Below, piece after piece: positions 35,889 to 48,350 of a stretch of 64,000 bases of DNA (its first letter is position 1; the number at the start of each line of letters is the position of its first letter). The notes below the pieces were generated by a model. That model saw only the letters and a list, made by a program, of their open reading frames with translations. It was not told where the DNA came from and searched no databases. The position numbers were made by a program, and so were the translations under genes. Source of the stretch: Castanea sativa (lineage: Eukaryota; Streptophyta; Magnoliopsida; Fagales; Fagaceae); assembly GCF_040712315.1 (NCBI RefSeq), contig NC_134013.1, positions 89,596,001 to 89,660,000 on the forward strand. The letters run 5' to 3'.

Positions 35889-37253
35889 TTGGCTACGTTG
35901 GCAACATCCTCGGCTCAAGGTCTACCAAGGGTTATTCTCGTTGAGGATTTGGTAGAACCTTCTCTTATAGCTGCTAACGCACCTCGCATCCATCTAATAA
36001 GGCCTGGTCCTAGTTGGATGGATTCGATCATATCTTTTCTCAAAAATGACATCCTTCCCGAAGACAAAGTTGAAGCAGAAAAGGTACGTCGAAAGGCGCC
36101 GCGTTTCTGGTTGTCCGAGGACCAGAAGCTATACAAACGATCCTTTTCGGGACCGTATTTGTTGTGTGTACATCCTGAATCAACAGAATCATTATTGGAG
36201 GAATTGCATGAGGGAATTTGTGGAAGCCACACTGGAGGAAGGTCCTTAGCCCATAGAGCCCTGACTCAGGGTTATTGGTGGCCCAATATGCAGAGGGAGG
36301 CTCAGGATTATGCCAGAAAATGTGATCAGTGTCAGAGGTTCGCCCCTAATATCCACCAACCTGGAGGGGTTCTTAATCCTCTCTCCAGCCCTTGGCCTTT
36401 CGCGCAATGGGGCTTGGACATTGTAGGGCCATTCCCGAGAGCTGCTGGAAACAAAAGATGGCTGCTCGTAGGGACAGACTACTTCACTAAATGGGTCGAA
36501 GCTGAGCCCTTAGCCAATATCCGAGATGTTGATTCCAAGAAGTTTATTTGGAAGAATATTGTTACTAGATTTGGTATACCACATACTCTTATCTCGGACA
36601 ATGGCGTTCAATTTGACAGCAACGCCTTTAGGCAGTACTGTGGTGACATGGGCATCACAAATAGATACTCTACCCCAGCTTATCCTCGAGGAAATGGACA
36701 GGCTGAGGCCGTTAACAAGGTCATAGTCAACGGGCTCAAGAAGAGGTTGGATGATGCGAAAGACAGATGGGTAGAAGAGCTCCCTCATGTCCTGTGGACA
36801 TATCGGACCACACCACGTAGGTCCACTGGAGAAACTCCATTCTCTATGACTTATGGAGCCGAGGCGGTGATACCACTGGAATCCGGTTTTCCTACTCTAA
36901 AGACAAGTTCTTTTAGTCCAGAGAAAAACGAGGGCCTTCTAGAGAAAGATCTTGATTTACTTGAGGAACGGCGTGAGGCAGCTATGGTCCAATTGGCTTA
37001 TTATCAGCAGAAGCTAAAACGAGGATATGATGCCCACGTGAAGCTAAGGCCACTTGCACCTGGTGATCTGGTATTAAGGAAAGTTGTAGGCACTTCTAAG
37101 AACCCAGCATGGGGTAAGCTAGGACCTAACTGGGAAGGCCCCTATCGCATTGTTTCAATAGCAGGCATAGGGTCGTATAGGCTAGCTGACCTAGATGAAC
37201 GAGTTGTACCACGTCCCTGGAATGTAAATAATCTTAGAAGGTGTTATTATTAA
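35889..37253 (+). pseudogene. Integrase region of pol
   Basis: Inserts element DNA into the genome. The HHCC zinc-binding domain (LHEGICGSHTGGRSLAHRAL ... CDQCQ) and DDE core (WGLDIVGPF, ISDNGVQFDS, NGQAEAVNK) are intact, followed by a C-terminal part GDLVLRKV ... WEGPYRI and the stop after NNLRRCYY. No chromodomain is present. The open frame has no stop, but it is cut off from upstream pol by the frameshift near 35809. Confidence 0.93.
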
Positions 37254-37300
37254 TCAAATAAGCTTTTGTCAATTAATATTTCAAAGTTATGGCTAGCTCT

Positions 37301-37860
37301 AACATTTGAAGTTACAATTTTTAAGAATCAAACAGAAACTTGGTTAAGTGCAGTCCTCGGACCACAAACCTTGTGGAAATTGATGTCTTGTCATTTGTTA
37401 AACAGAACCTTAGTTATGCCGGGTCTTCGGACCTCCTACTTTGGGAAAATTAACATTTGAAGTTACAATTTTTAAGAATCAAACAGAAACTTGGTTAAGT
37501 GCAGTCCTCGGACCACAAACCTTGTGGAAATTGATGTCTTGTCATTTGTTAAACGGAACCTTAGTTATGTCGGGTCTTCGGACCTCCTACTTTGGGAAAA
37601 TTAACATTTGAAGTTACAATTTTTAAGAATCAAACAGAAACTTGGTTAAGTGCAGTCCTCGGACCACAAACCTTGTGGAAATTGATGTCTTGTCATTTGT
37701 TAAACAGAACCTTAGTTATGCCGGGTCTTCGGACCTCCTACTTTGGGAAAATTAACATTTGAGGTTACTGTTTTAAAGAATCAAACAGAAATTTGGTTAA
37801 GTGTAGTCCTCGGACCACAAACCTTGTGGAAATTGATGTCTTGTCATTTACAGTTACAAT
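37301..37860. repeat. 151-bp tandem repeat downstream of integrase
   Basis: AACATTTGAAGTTACAATTT recurs at 37301, 37452, 37603 and, with changes (GAGGTTACTG), at 37754, spacing 151 bp; the last copy is diverged and truncated. Each unit has GTCCTCGGACCACAAACC and GGGTCTTCGGACCTCC. Confidence 0.95.
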
Positions 37861-38604
37861 TTTGAAGAATTAAACGAAAGATTGCTTAAGATTTATCTTC
37901 GGACTATGACTTTGATTAAACTTAACTTCTGATTGTGTCTGGATGTTAATACCTTACTGTTTATTAACTCGGATCTTACGTTTTATATCTTTAAGTATTG
38001 AGTAAATTTGTGTAAGGAATGGTCCTCGGATCTTACATCCTACTAGAAACAGTGTTATGCATTATAAGGGCTTAATCGTTATATGAAGTCCTCTTTCCTT
38101 TTTAATCAAGGCGTTGTTCAAACGTATTAACTATGTCATCTTGTATTAAATCTTTAGTGATATACGCGTGATTATGTGGAAGTTATGATTGTGCAAGCCT
38201 TGGAGTTAGATTTTTATACTCTGAGAAACTTTTGATATGACTTAATGGGAAACTTTTGTAATAAGTACAAAAAAAGAGTAAAGTAGAAACAGAGACAATC
38301 CAAGTGAAAAGTAAACGAAAGCGCTCTTCATTAATCAATTGAGTATGTATTACATATAATTCAAAAAAAAAAATGGAAAAAGAGAAGCCCTAAGCTAAAG
38401 TCCTAAGCTATTGGAGGAGGATCTTGCTGAGAGGTACTAGTGCCCTCGGTCTTTCTCAACTCCAGCTCAAAAGGAGTCATAATCTGCTTTCCTTTATCCA
38501 CTGTCGTTGTTGAAAGGACGATGGGTTCCGCTGTCTGGCTCAAGTCCTTCTCTGCATCCACTCCTCCTTCATTCTCTTTATTGGAACCAGAAGGTTCTGT
38601 AGGA
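37861..38604. other. Spacer between tandem repeats and antisense ORF
   Basis: Non-coding element DNA with further CCTCGGA words; it would include the 3' end of the antisense transcript. Confidence 0.5.
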
Positions 38605-40937
38605 TCAGGAATTTCTTTGTGGGACTATCGGAGGTAGGGCAGGAAGAGTTGTCTCAGGGGTAGGAGTAGCAGCAGGAGCCTCTTCAATCTCCTGTATTTC
38701 TAGGGGAAGCCAAACGTTCTCGGACTTCCTCAAATCCGAAGATTGAGGAACTCCTGCTACGTTTAAAGCTTCCCCCCATACTTTTTGACAGTATTCGCGG
38801 CATAAAGCCGCGAACTCCTCTGTCAGCTGCTCCTCGGTGGTGGCTACCCCTTCATCGAAACTTGCCTGCTTGGCAGCTTGAAGAGAGAGTTGGAAGGAGC
38901 TGGCTTCTTCCTTCATCAGCGCCAGTTGCTTCTTAAGATCCGAGCACTCCCTTTGAGCTTGGGAGAGCTCTTCATCTCTTTCATGAAGGAGCTTGCGCTG
39001 TCCTTCTATTTGGGTCTTCATGGTCTTCAAGTTTGACTCGACCCCATTCTTCTCTCTCCTCAACTCTGCTACCTCCGAGGTCAGCTTCTCGTTCTCGGCA
39101 AGGGCTGTACCTAAGGTTTTCTCAGTTTCCAGCCTTATTTCGAGCTCAGTTCTGGCTACTTTCCGAGCGTCTTCAATAAACTTTTCAGCTACAAAGACCT
39201 CCTGAATAGCCTGTAACAAAGTATAATGGAGTTAGGAATAACCAGAGCAAACTTACTTATAAATATTGTTAAAAGGAGAAACACTTACCAGCGCTAAGTC
39301 TCTTTTTAGGGAAAGGAATAGCTGTGGCTGGCCCATCTTTTCCAAGGTCTCCATGTCCTTGGGCAGCAGAAGAGGGCGTTCTAGGACCTCGGCCAGGTGG
39401 TGGGCATGGCCTTGTTGAACCGCCCTTATCTTGGATGCGGGAAATGGGAGCGCCGTCCAGCCTTAGATCGGGGGACCAGGTGGTCGGTGCTCGGCGCACC
39501 ATAGCCTCATCCCTGATTTCCCCAAGTTCAGCTGAACGGGCTCTACCCTTGCCTTTGTCCAGCTTCTGCTGCTGGGCCGGTGGGAGTTGTTGGCGTGGTT
39601 TCTTGGGGTCTTTAGTAGTCGTCCCCTCATCATCCCCCTTCCTCTTCTTCTTGGGATCCTCGGCTGGCAGTTTTGGCTCAGCAGGAGGAGGAGGAGGAGG
39701 TAAAGCTGGGGGAACTTGGGACGTCCCCGTTTTCTTTTTCGCTGCAACTTTGGCAGCCCTGTTGGTAAGGAGACCCTCCATTCGTCCCATGTCTTCTTCT
39801 TTGTCGTCCTCGGGAAGGGCAACTACAAACCCTGCAATTCCAGAGGTCTCGGTGGCTTCTTCTTCCTCGTCGGAAAGTACCACAAACTGGTTCCCGCGAG
39901 GTCTTTCGGTGTCTTCGAGATAGAATTGATCTATCTCGTCGTCAAGTGTGTGTGAAGAAGACACCTGCTCTTCTGGAATGACAGTTGTTTGTGAGTGCAC
40001 GGCAAGGGGGACTGCTGCTATCGCCCGGTTGTACAGAATGGTGTTAGGAGCGTCTAGGAGGTCACGGTCTTCTAAAAAATGGGGCCGCGCTACGTTTATC
40101 CTCTTTCGTCTTCGGTCGCCTGCAATAATGGCGTCCTCTATCTCCTGGAAGTCTTTGGAAAGGGGGGTGTACCCTAGAATAAGATGAGCAGCTCGGAGTT
40201 GCAGGTCTTCACTAACGAACACCTCGGAGCGAAGTACCCGGTTTAGATCTGCGACGTTACAGTGACTTAGACGAGGACGCACGTGTTGCTTATCTGCAAA
40301 AAAGACATCAAACAAACAAACTTGGTCAGATTTATATAGAATTTTAACAAATTTAAGTAAGTGTGAATACGCATTTCTATGTGTATGTGTTAAGAGAAGT
40401 TGTGTTGTGGGGAGATTAATCCTACGGCGTCGCACCTGGATCCCCCCACTGAACTGGGCAGTGGAAGCCATCGTGCCAGTTCCCAGACACGATCAAGTAG
40501 TCGTCCTTCATGCCTTTGTTTGATTTGGGCAGACAGGAGATTAGCCTAACGGTACTGGACCGAGATTTCATGTAATAACCTACCTTAGAGAGTTTGTGGG
40601 ACTCATATAGGAACACGACATCGTGCCATGTGAGGTTTAAACCCATCTGCTCGTTTAGAGCATCTACACTACCTAGAACTCTAAAGACGTTTGGAAGGCA
40701 TTGGTCGGGGCACAACCGGTGGTTGCGAAGATACTCCCTCATTACGGGTTTCATTGGTAGGGTCATCCCACCCTCTATGAAGGCTATCATAGGAATGATA
40801 ACCTCTCCCTCTTTCCTAGAATCAGCCACGGCTGTTGCCGGGCAGTATTCTAACCCTACGTCGCTGGGAATATGGTATTTGGCTCTAAAGCCCTCCATCC
40901 CAGCGGCGGTATCCACTAGACACTTGAATTTTCCCAT
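38605..40937 (-). CDS. Spliced antisense ORF of the Tat-like element
   Basis: Resembles the 'putative gypsy type transposon' domain (Transposase_28-like), known as an extra antisense ORF in some Tat elements; role unknown. Exon 1, 40937-40436, starts MGKFKCLVDTAAGMEG and contains GGMTLPMKPVMREYLRNHRL. Intron 1 is 40435-40295 (GTGCGA...TTGCAG). Exon 2, 40294-39289, joins in phase as GDP-DKQHVRPRL and continues with an acidic patch, a proline run and a Lys-rich basic region. Intron 2 looks like 39288-39211 (GTAAGTG...TTACAG). Exon 3, from 39210, is a coiled coil (EIRLETEKTLGTALAENEKL and following) ending at 38605. The phases at intron 2 do not agree (1 against 0), so there is an indel or another splice site. 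The S/G-rich frame on the opposite strand (39324-39923) is its shadow. Confidence 0.75.
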
Positions 40938-41444
40938 TACAGAAAGACGATAGACTAAACTCTAAAAGGGAGAGTGATTGTAGTGATAGCCGAGGACTGT
41001 ATCCGAGGAGAAAAGGTCAAGACTAGAGAGAGCAAGAACTTACAAAGTTGAAGGTACGGGTTTCCACGGTTTTCTGCTGGTGAAGAATGATTGTTGTTGT
41101 TTTGATGGGATTGATCCCTGATGACTTAAATGAAAGCGCAAGTTCCCGAAGCGTCAGGACGTGCGAAAAGGCGGCCTCGAAATTATGTCTGTCCCGCCTA
41201 AAATTTTGTGGAGTAATGAGAACCGTTGGATGCCCATCTCACCGTTGAACGTGGGAGACAAAGAGTAACTTACAGTAATAAATGCGCGCGTTTTTGAAAA
41301 TAAAACCGCCAAGTGTCATCTTCTGGGACGCGAAATGATTTCCACACGTGCCATCATTTATAAAGTGTGTGGAGAGGCTCCTCGTCAGATCAAAACCCTA
41401 TTTTTTCTCCTCGGATGTCGAAAATTAGAGTTTTGAGGGGCTAT
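40938..41444. other. Upstream region of the antisense ORF, up to the 3' LTR
   Basis: On the minus strand a TATA-like ACTTTATAAATG lies at ~41354-41365 and a CACGTG at 41345-41350, a possible antisense promoter. The polypurine-like TTTGAGGGGCTAT stands directly before the 3' LTR. Confidence 0.4.
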
Positions 41445-42195
41445 TGTGGGGGGTAAAAAGATCTTAATAGGGATATGGGCCGTTGGGCCTTACTAAGGAA
41501 GGCCGACCTGCTCTTGGGTTTAGGGCTTGTAGGTACTTTAGGTCGGCCCATGCGCCGAGGATCCGAGGATCCAGCCGAGGATGTTTTTCTCCTCGGACTA
41601 ACACCAGAGAACCTGGGACTTCATGGTACAGGTTAGTGAATGACACGGTCAAGACCAGTGATTAAAGGGGGTGAACCCTTGAATGTCCTAGAAGCACCGA
41701 TGTTGGGAAAGTGTCAAAGGTAAAGGCTGCTACCTCCACATTAAAGACCCTGCACCTACCACCCTGGCCGCATTAATGGGGAGGTGACACTTGAACAGTG
41801 GAAGGGAAACTTCTAGTTACTGTTCAAAGGCACTAAGAAAAGAAATATCTAGGCTAAGGGAGGAGTTGGGGCAACACGTGTATAAAGTATTAAAAAGAAG
41901 AGTATTTAAGGGGGGATCTAGAACAGAAATGGGGACGGGACTTTTTGTAACCTAAAAAGAAAAAGGACAAAGAGAGAGAGATAATATAAGAACAGCTCTC
42001 GGCCTACGTCCGAGGAGACCTATTTATATTACTTCTTGCTGTTTCCAAATACTGGCAATCTTTAGTTTGTCATTTAATCTTCACTCACTTCTAACCTGGG
42101 TTTCAAGCCCACTCTCTACAAATTTTTATTGTTTAAGGCTCATTGGGCCTGAGCCCACAACTGTTCTTGGGTCCAGGTGCAATTGTGCACTTACA
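41445..42195 (+). repeat. 3' LTR of the Tat-like element
   Basis: 751 bp, nearly identical to 31129-31880; followed by the target duplication ACCCC. Confidence 0.95.
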
Positions 42196-42200
42196 ACCCC

Positions 42201-43619
42201 ATAAAATCACAATTAATAAGAAATTACCCAATAAAATCACAGTTTTAAGAACATAGTTATCTGATCCAACTCATAAGAAACCCATGAAACAAAAAGAAAA
42301 ACAAAGTTTACCTCTGAAAGAAAAACCCAAGCGTGAGAGACAATTGAGAGTGAAGAAGTTGTGTGAGAGAGAGAGAGAACCAGCATGAAGAGTGGAAGAA
42401 ATCGTGAGAGAGAGAGAGGCAGCAGAGTCTTCAGAGTTGAGAGAAATTTGAGACTATGATGAGAGAAATAACGTGAATTTATTTATTTGATATGTTTGTA
42501 ATTTTGTTAATATAGTAAGGGTAAATTAGGTAATTCATTTGATCAATGATTTATGTACTTTACTCTCTCTTCAAATCTCTCCAATTTGGGAGAATTAAAA
42601 ATAAAGGGTTCGAAATAGTTAAAACCCCTCCAAATTCCTCCTTCTATTTCCTTAAAAAAATCCAAATAAGGTAATTTAATTACTCTCCATCCCTCTACTT
42701 TACTCTCTCTCATTTCCCTTACATCCAAACAGAGCATTAATGTCTCCAATATGTTGCCCATTTTCTTTTTAAACCAGTTCTATTAGGCATTTAGACCTAA
42801 ATTTCCTAAAAAAAAGAAAAAGAAAAGCATTTAGTCCGAACAAACATGTCGGGAGTCGTGATGGGTGCATGTTTGGTTTGACCGTATACGAAGCAAAATG
42901 GGTATGGGTTAGAACTTTAGGAGTAGAAACAATCATACTAAAATGGAATGTTATTCTATAAAACCTTATCGGCTTATCCAACCTTTCACGGCCACTAATC
43001 TAATATTTTCACAAAAAGAAGAAAAGAAAAAAAGTAGACCCCTTTGTCTAAATATCTGAGTCTTAGGTGTATCTAATACATGTAAAAGACAAAATTAAAT
43101 TATATCATTTAGAAAATAACTATATATATATATCATAATAAAATATAACATATTACGATAAAGGAACAATAAAGTGGTTAAATAATTTGCAAAAAAAAAA
43201 AAAAAGAAAAAGAAAAAAAAGAAAAAAGAACAAGCTTATCAAAAGTTACTCAATTTTAATAGTGGATCTAGCATTTGAAAGAATTAATAATTAAAAATTG
43301 CACTTCCAAATTCTAATTGATGGATAACGTTATTGGTTTCATCAATTTGGTAAAAAGAAAATTGATTTCTTCAATTCACTCTTATCTTTTTTTGAGAAAA
43401 ATCAATTCACTTAAATAAAAACTTAAATTTGATTTAAAATAAATTATAATAATTTTTATAAAAATATTTTAACAATGGTGCAGAGCTTGAGTTTTATACT
43501 CTATCCTTACTAAATTCAAAACTACCAAAATCCATCTATCTCTCAATATCAAAATTTTATTAACTCCCATCCCTACTATAGACAACCATAATGTCTGATC
43601 ATTACTCTTCGTTTATATT
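42201..43619. other. Intergenic DNA right of the Tat element
   Basis: GA-rich text at 42360-42460, a truncated MITE (42485-42736) and A-rich runs near 43190-43230. No gene. Confidence 0.5.
42485..42736. mobile_element. Tourist-like MITE, truncated relative of 1732-2129
   Basis: Shares GGGTAAATTAGGTAATT, CAAATCTCTCCAATTTGGG and the terminus CCAAACAGAGCA followed by TTA. The other terminus is missing. Confidence 0.7.
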
Positions 43620-43828
43620 TTGATACATCCGTCAATCTTATCAAAATTTTCAAATTTGTCGCTTTCAATGCTAAATTTTGTATCCCTTTCATTGTCAAAG
43701 CTACAGGAGATAGGGTCTTGTGCACAGCCCTTTGATTTGGATGCTAATTTTGCATCCCTTTCATTGTCGAAGCTACAGGAGAAATTGGTACTTCTGCTTT
43801 AGATGGTACCTCTGCTTTCGATGGTACC
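43620..43828. repeat. Degenerate minisatellite, left part
   Basis: Loose repeats of CTTTCGATGCTACAGGAG-like units with GCATCCCTTTCATTGTC. It is continuous with 51047-52140 if the LTR element between them is removed. Confidence 0.65.
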
Positions 43829-44262
43829 TGATGATGCCAAAATCATCAGTTGGGTCACTTGTCCAATCTAGAGCTCTTGACGACCTTGTAGGACCTGCAA
43901 AATAAAGGAGAACTAATCGAAGAGACCACCAGGTTGTGCCTGGTGGAGGAGCCTCCGATGCTCAAGTTAGTATCAACCCATATCTTTCGTATGTAGATAA
44001 TGTTTTGTAATAGTTTGTGACGTACCTTCACAAGTGAGATGGATTGTCCTTTTTATAGGTAATTTGGATAGTTGTTGTACATAATTGGAGGTGATTATTA
44101 CCCATATGTAACCGTTATCGTATTGATGGGCGTTTAAGACCGATGAGTAACGGTTGCTATTAATGTGTTGAATGTGCTTGAGTGGTTACATCTTTTGGCC
44201 TACTAATGATGTAAGGTTGTCCATTAAGATAGACGACCTTAGTAATTTCTATGGACTCATCA
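43829..44262 (-). repeat. 3' LTR of the LARD-like element
   Basis: 434 bp; about 98.8% identical to 50608-51041 (five substitutions counted). Confidence 0.92.
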
Positions 44263-44639
44263 ATTGCCCCCCATTCCCAAGTCTGATTTTGCTTTTTGCT
44301 AATCAGGCTTTGGGAATTCTTGACTAGTTTAGATTCAAAATGGTAGTATTTTTGTAACGACTTTTTAGTATCTGCCTTTTGAAGGTTGTTTTGGACGTTC
44401 GAGTAAACATAGCTTGATCTTGAAAGTGAGCTAATTTCTTTGGACGATCATTTTTTATCACTTGTTGATGAGTAAGATAATTTCCTTAGACGACCATTTT
44501 TTATCACTGCTAAAGAGCGAGGTGATTTCTTTAGACAACCATTTTTTATTCATTTTCTAGTTGTCATGTTTGATATTCTTGATTTGCGTGCGACTTTTGT
44601 TTGTGTGAGAATCCTTGTCTGCTTACACTTGTCTAAGGG

Positions 44640-45225
44640 TACTTAGTCACTTAGCCACTTTTGGGTGACTTACATTCAGTTACAGAGCTTCATCATTTAG
44701 GCTTTATCAGTGATTTACATCCATTTAAGGAATCTTGTCACTTAGGCTTCGTCAGTAATTTACATCCGTCTTGGCGGAATCTTATCACTTAGCCATTTTT
44801 TGGTGACTTACATCCATTTAAGGAATCTTGTCACTTAGGCTTCCTCAATGATTTACATCCGTCTTTGCGGAATCTTATCACTTAGCCATTTTTTGGTGAC
44901 TTACATCCATTTAAGGAATCTTGTCACTTAGCCCTCGTCAGTGATTTACATCCATCTTGGCGGAATCTTATCACTTAGCCTTTTTTTTTTTTTTTTTTTG
45001 GTGACTTACATCCATTTAAGGAATCTTGTCACTTAGGTCTCGTTAATGATTTACATCCGTCTTGGCGGAATCTTATCACTTAGCCATTTTTTGGTGACTT
45101 ACATCCATTTAAGGAATCTTGTCACTTAGGCCTCGTTAGTGATTACATCCGTCTTGGCGGAATCTTATCACTTAGCCATTTTTTGGTGACTTACATCCAT
45201 TTAAGGAATCTTGTCACTTGTTGCT
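44640..45225. repeat. 93-bp tandem repeat in the LARD-like element
   Basis: AAGGAATCTTGTCACTT occurs at 44727, 44820, 44913, 45018, 45111 and 45203: spacing 93, 93, 105, 93, 92. The 105-bp unit carries an expanded T run (~18 T) near 44981. Each unit pairs GGTGACTTACATCCATTT with GATTTACATCCGTCTTGGCGG. Confidence 0.93.
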
Positions 45226-45534
45226 AGAAACATTCCTTATTGCTATGTCATTTTGGACCTTCTTGAGGCCATATTGATATCTGCATTAAGTAGCACATGC
45301 ACTTGCCAAGGCTTGGTTAAACAAGAATTTTAGAACAATTCATATATAAATAATAAGTTACCAATAGCCTAGGTGGACCTTTTTCTTATTTCCTTGTAAT
45401 ACTAGAGTTTTACCTCTTTTGTGATCTGTCTAGTAATGCATACATTTTTGCATGAAACCTTACTAGGTGTAAATTTTTATAGGCGAATATAAAAGAGACA
45501 GATAAATGTGTTACCTTAAATGACGATATCATTT

Positions 45535-47240
45535 TGCCACATACCTTGATCTTTTTATTGCTGGGATCTTCTTGACAAGCTCTTATATTTTTAAGATGAT
45601 CACGAGCTCTTCTCTTTTCAAGATTCTTTGAGCTCAACATGATACTTCGAGTCTAAGGCTTAGATTTTTTTTGCTTCAACTTTTTTGAAGGTGTAAAAAC
45701 TAGGCCACGTTGTTGCACGCGTTCAAACATAAAAAGGGCAATTCTCGTTTGTTGACGACTATAGGAGTGGTCTACCATGATTGGAACCCTTTTTTTTTTT
45801 TTTTTCATGCTTTGATGATTATGGTCATTGCTGATTGTAATAGCAATTTCCTCTTCCTTCTTTTTTAATTGTATGCTTAAGCCACTTCACTAATACTAGC
45901 TGTTAAGAATGACAATGTACAAATATGCAATTACTTGCTATACAATTATGGATGTCAGTTGACGAAGTGCATTCCATATGAATCATAGAGAAGTATTCTA
46001 TGATATATAAAAATTGAAGCTATTTGACTATATGCTTATTTTAAACCGAGCTTTGTTAGATGCTTGCACCGTATATAATTTTCAAAGCAATTTAAAAAAA
46101 TTTTGGTGAGTTGACGAAGACAAGAATTTATTGAGACTTAAACTCATGACCATATTATGAATATGATCATCTAATGTTTTAAGTCTAGGAGACTTAATAG
46201 AATGACGATGGAACATATAGTCATATTAGCTGTGATAATTGTAATAATTTTATAGCAATATTTTCAACATGATTTATATGTACATATTTGTAGATAATCA
46301 TACAAGCTTGATATGCACTTAATTCTAATAAGATAATATTTGGCATGGCTAATTAAAAAGAAAGGAATAAATGAGTTACCTTAACAAGAGACCTTAAACC
46401 ACAATACAATTTTGTATGTACTTTGATCTTTTCATTGTTGTATTCTTCTTAACAAGTTCTCCTGCCTTTAAGATCTCTTTTTTTAAGCTTAACATGATAT
46501 TTCATGTTTAAAGCTTAGATCTCTTTTGCTTCGTTCTTTTGAAGGTGCAAGGACTAGGGCACTTTGTTCGTTCAAGGTTATATCTCCTTCCTTTAGGGAC
46601 AAAGGTTATGCCAAGTGCTTCAATTATTATTTGCCTAATTGGTTACACATATACTACAATTTAAAGAGAGTACTTATGCTTGACATGTGATTTGTCATCA
46701 TACTTTCATATTCAATAAATATTCAAGCTAATATTTTAATATCACATCTCATACATACCATTGTGTGAGCCATTATGTAATAGACATATAGCAATGCCAA
46801 CAATTATAGACATATAGCAATGCCATTGTGAAAGAAATATTCGTGATGCTATGGAAAGAGTCTAGGCCTTTCCATGATTTTTGGCATTGGTATAAAATTA
46901 CCTTATAGTAGTTTCCACAATTATATAGAGATGTGGTGGTATGATGCTATCATGTCACATACCTTTGACCTTCTTTTTAGCAGGCTCTTCTTGATGAGTT
47001 TTCGTTTTCAATCCTGTGAATTTGATAGTATATGTACAATCGAGATAGTATAGTTGCTCTAGTCCAGTTAATGTGCTACATGTACTCTTTTTGTGCTAAG
47101 TGTTAGACTAGGAGCAACGATACCAATGAAGAAATTCACAAATAATATTAACCACAAATGTATAAAATTTTCTCTAATTTAAGAGCGATATATGTTGATA
47201 TAACATAATGTCCCTTGGAGTGTTTACATAACACAAATAT
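45535..47240 (-). other. Diverged internal duplications with exon-like segments
   Basis: 45535-45720 resembles 46425-46570, and 47095-47235 resembles 48738-48900. Read on the minus strand, the first pair gives short Lys-rich segments (RACQEDPSNKKIK before GTATGT; a similar one near 46440; HQEEPAKKKVK before GTATGTG near 46965). They look like repeated exons of an unknown gene, but each also has stops or frameshifts. Confidence 0.4.
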
Positions 47241-48350
47241 ATTTTGGAATTCCTTCTCAATATTAAAGCCGCCAATATCATTTAGAAATGTTTGGAATAG
47301 TGGGTCATGATTATTATTTGTGAGTTCATAATCAATCATATGCTCGTGGGATTTCTCCTAAAAAGAGAGCCACTGAAAAATATTTCTTCCACTACTTGCA
47401 TACATTAGTGTATAACATATGAGTTTTTTTTTTTTTGGACGAACTATAACATATGATATTGATCAAAAGAAAACAATGTTTTGCACATGTAATTAATTAG
47501 TTGTGCTTGTGCATATGCTAAATCTAGAACTTAGGCATGTCGTGCTCCCTTTTAAACGAGCAATTAAGAACTTCAAGCTCAAAAATATCCGGTTTCATGC
47601 TTTTAAGTACCCAAAATTGGGATCTTTAAACTTTGGAAAGTCAAAAATCAGCTTCTCTTACTTTTAGGCAAATTGCTGATTTTTCTTGAAACTTTCCTTT
47701 TAAGTTTCTAGGCTTTTGATGGAATAATAAGAGGGGCTATCTTAAAATCATTTAAGATCGAAAGTAAAAAAAACAGGCCTATTCCCAACATTTATGAGAC
47801 ATAAATTTTGATTTGATTCCATATGGGATACACATAATTCTTCTCTGCAACAACAATCATGGTAAATATATCAAAAGAATTTGATTTGCTTTGTATTTTC
47901 TACCATTTTCAAAGTTGACTTCCTTAATTGGTACCATTCTTTATTAAGCAACTTTCTGGTATACTTTCCCAGAAATTACGTTGCCTAATGCAATGATGAG
48001 TATACAATTAAAATTATATACCCGGTCGCTGGCTTTCTTCAACCGTTTTCTTCTTTTTATTCTTTATTTTTCTTAATTTTTGTAGACAATAAATGGTCTT
48101 TTAATGTGGCAAAACCGTAATGATATTTGTTTTTATGCCAAAAACTTGTATTTTCAAATGCAATTTGACCTCACAATCTTAGTAATTATAGAGCTAGACT
48201 AAAGGAAAGTATAAGATTTCCTTGGATTTTTTTTTATCGCATTTAGTTAGTAACTTATGCAATGCCTTAAATTTAAGATATATACGTTACACACATCACA
48301 ATCAAGTTTTGGAGATTAAGTTAACAAGAGAGAGAGTGAGTAAGATTTAA

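Larger units (their letters stand above)
31129..42195 (+). mobile_element. Complete Tat-like Ty3/gypsy LTR retrotransposon
   Basis: An 11,067-bp element flanked by target duplication ACCCC (31124-31128 and 42196-42200). LTRs are 752 and 751 bp with two substitutions and one poly-A length change, so the insertion is recent. Order: LTR, primer site, gag, protease, reverse transcriptase, RNase H, integrase, 151-bp tandem repeats, antisense ORF, LTR. Absence of a chromodomain, the gag CX2HX4HX4C knuckle, a DQGS protease and the antisense ORF fit the Tat branch. Despite its youth, several frameshifts and a stop break gag-pol. Confidence 0.95.

Noticed and set aside
39324..39923. 199-residue Ser/Gly-rich plus-strand frame
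   Set aside because: Shadow of the antisense ORF exon 2, which has domain-like content and splice sites.
44640..45225. CRISPR-like regular spacing
   Set aside because: Whole 93-bp units repeat without unique spacers, inside a plant LTR element; it is a tandem repeat.
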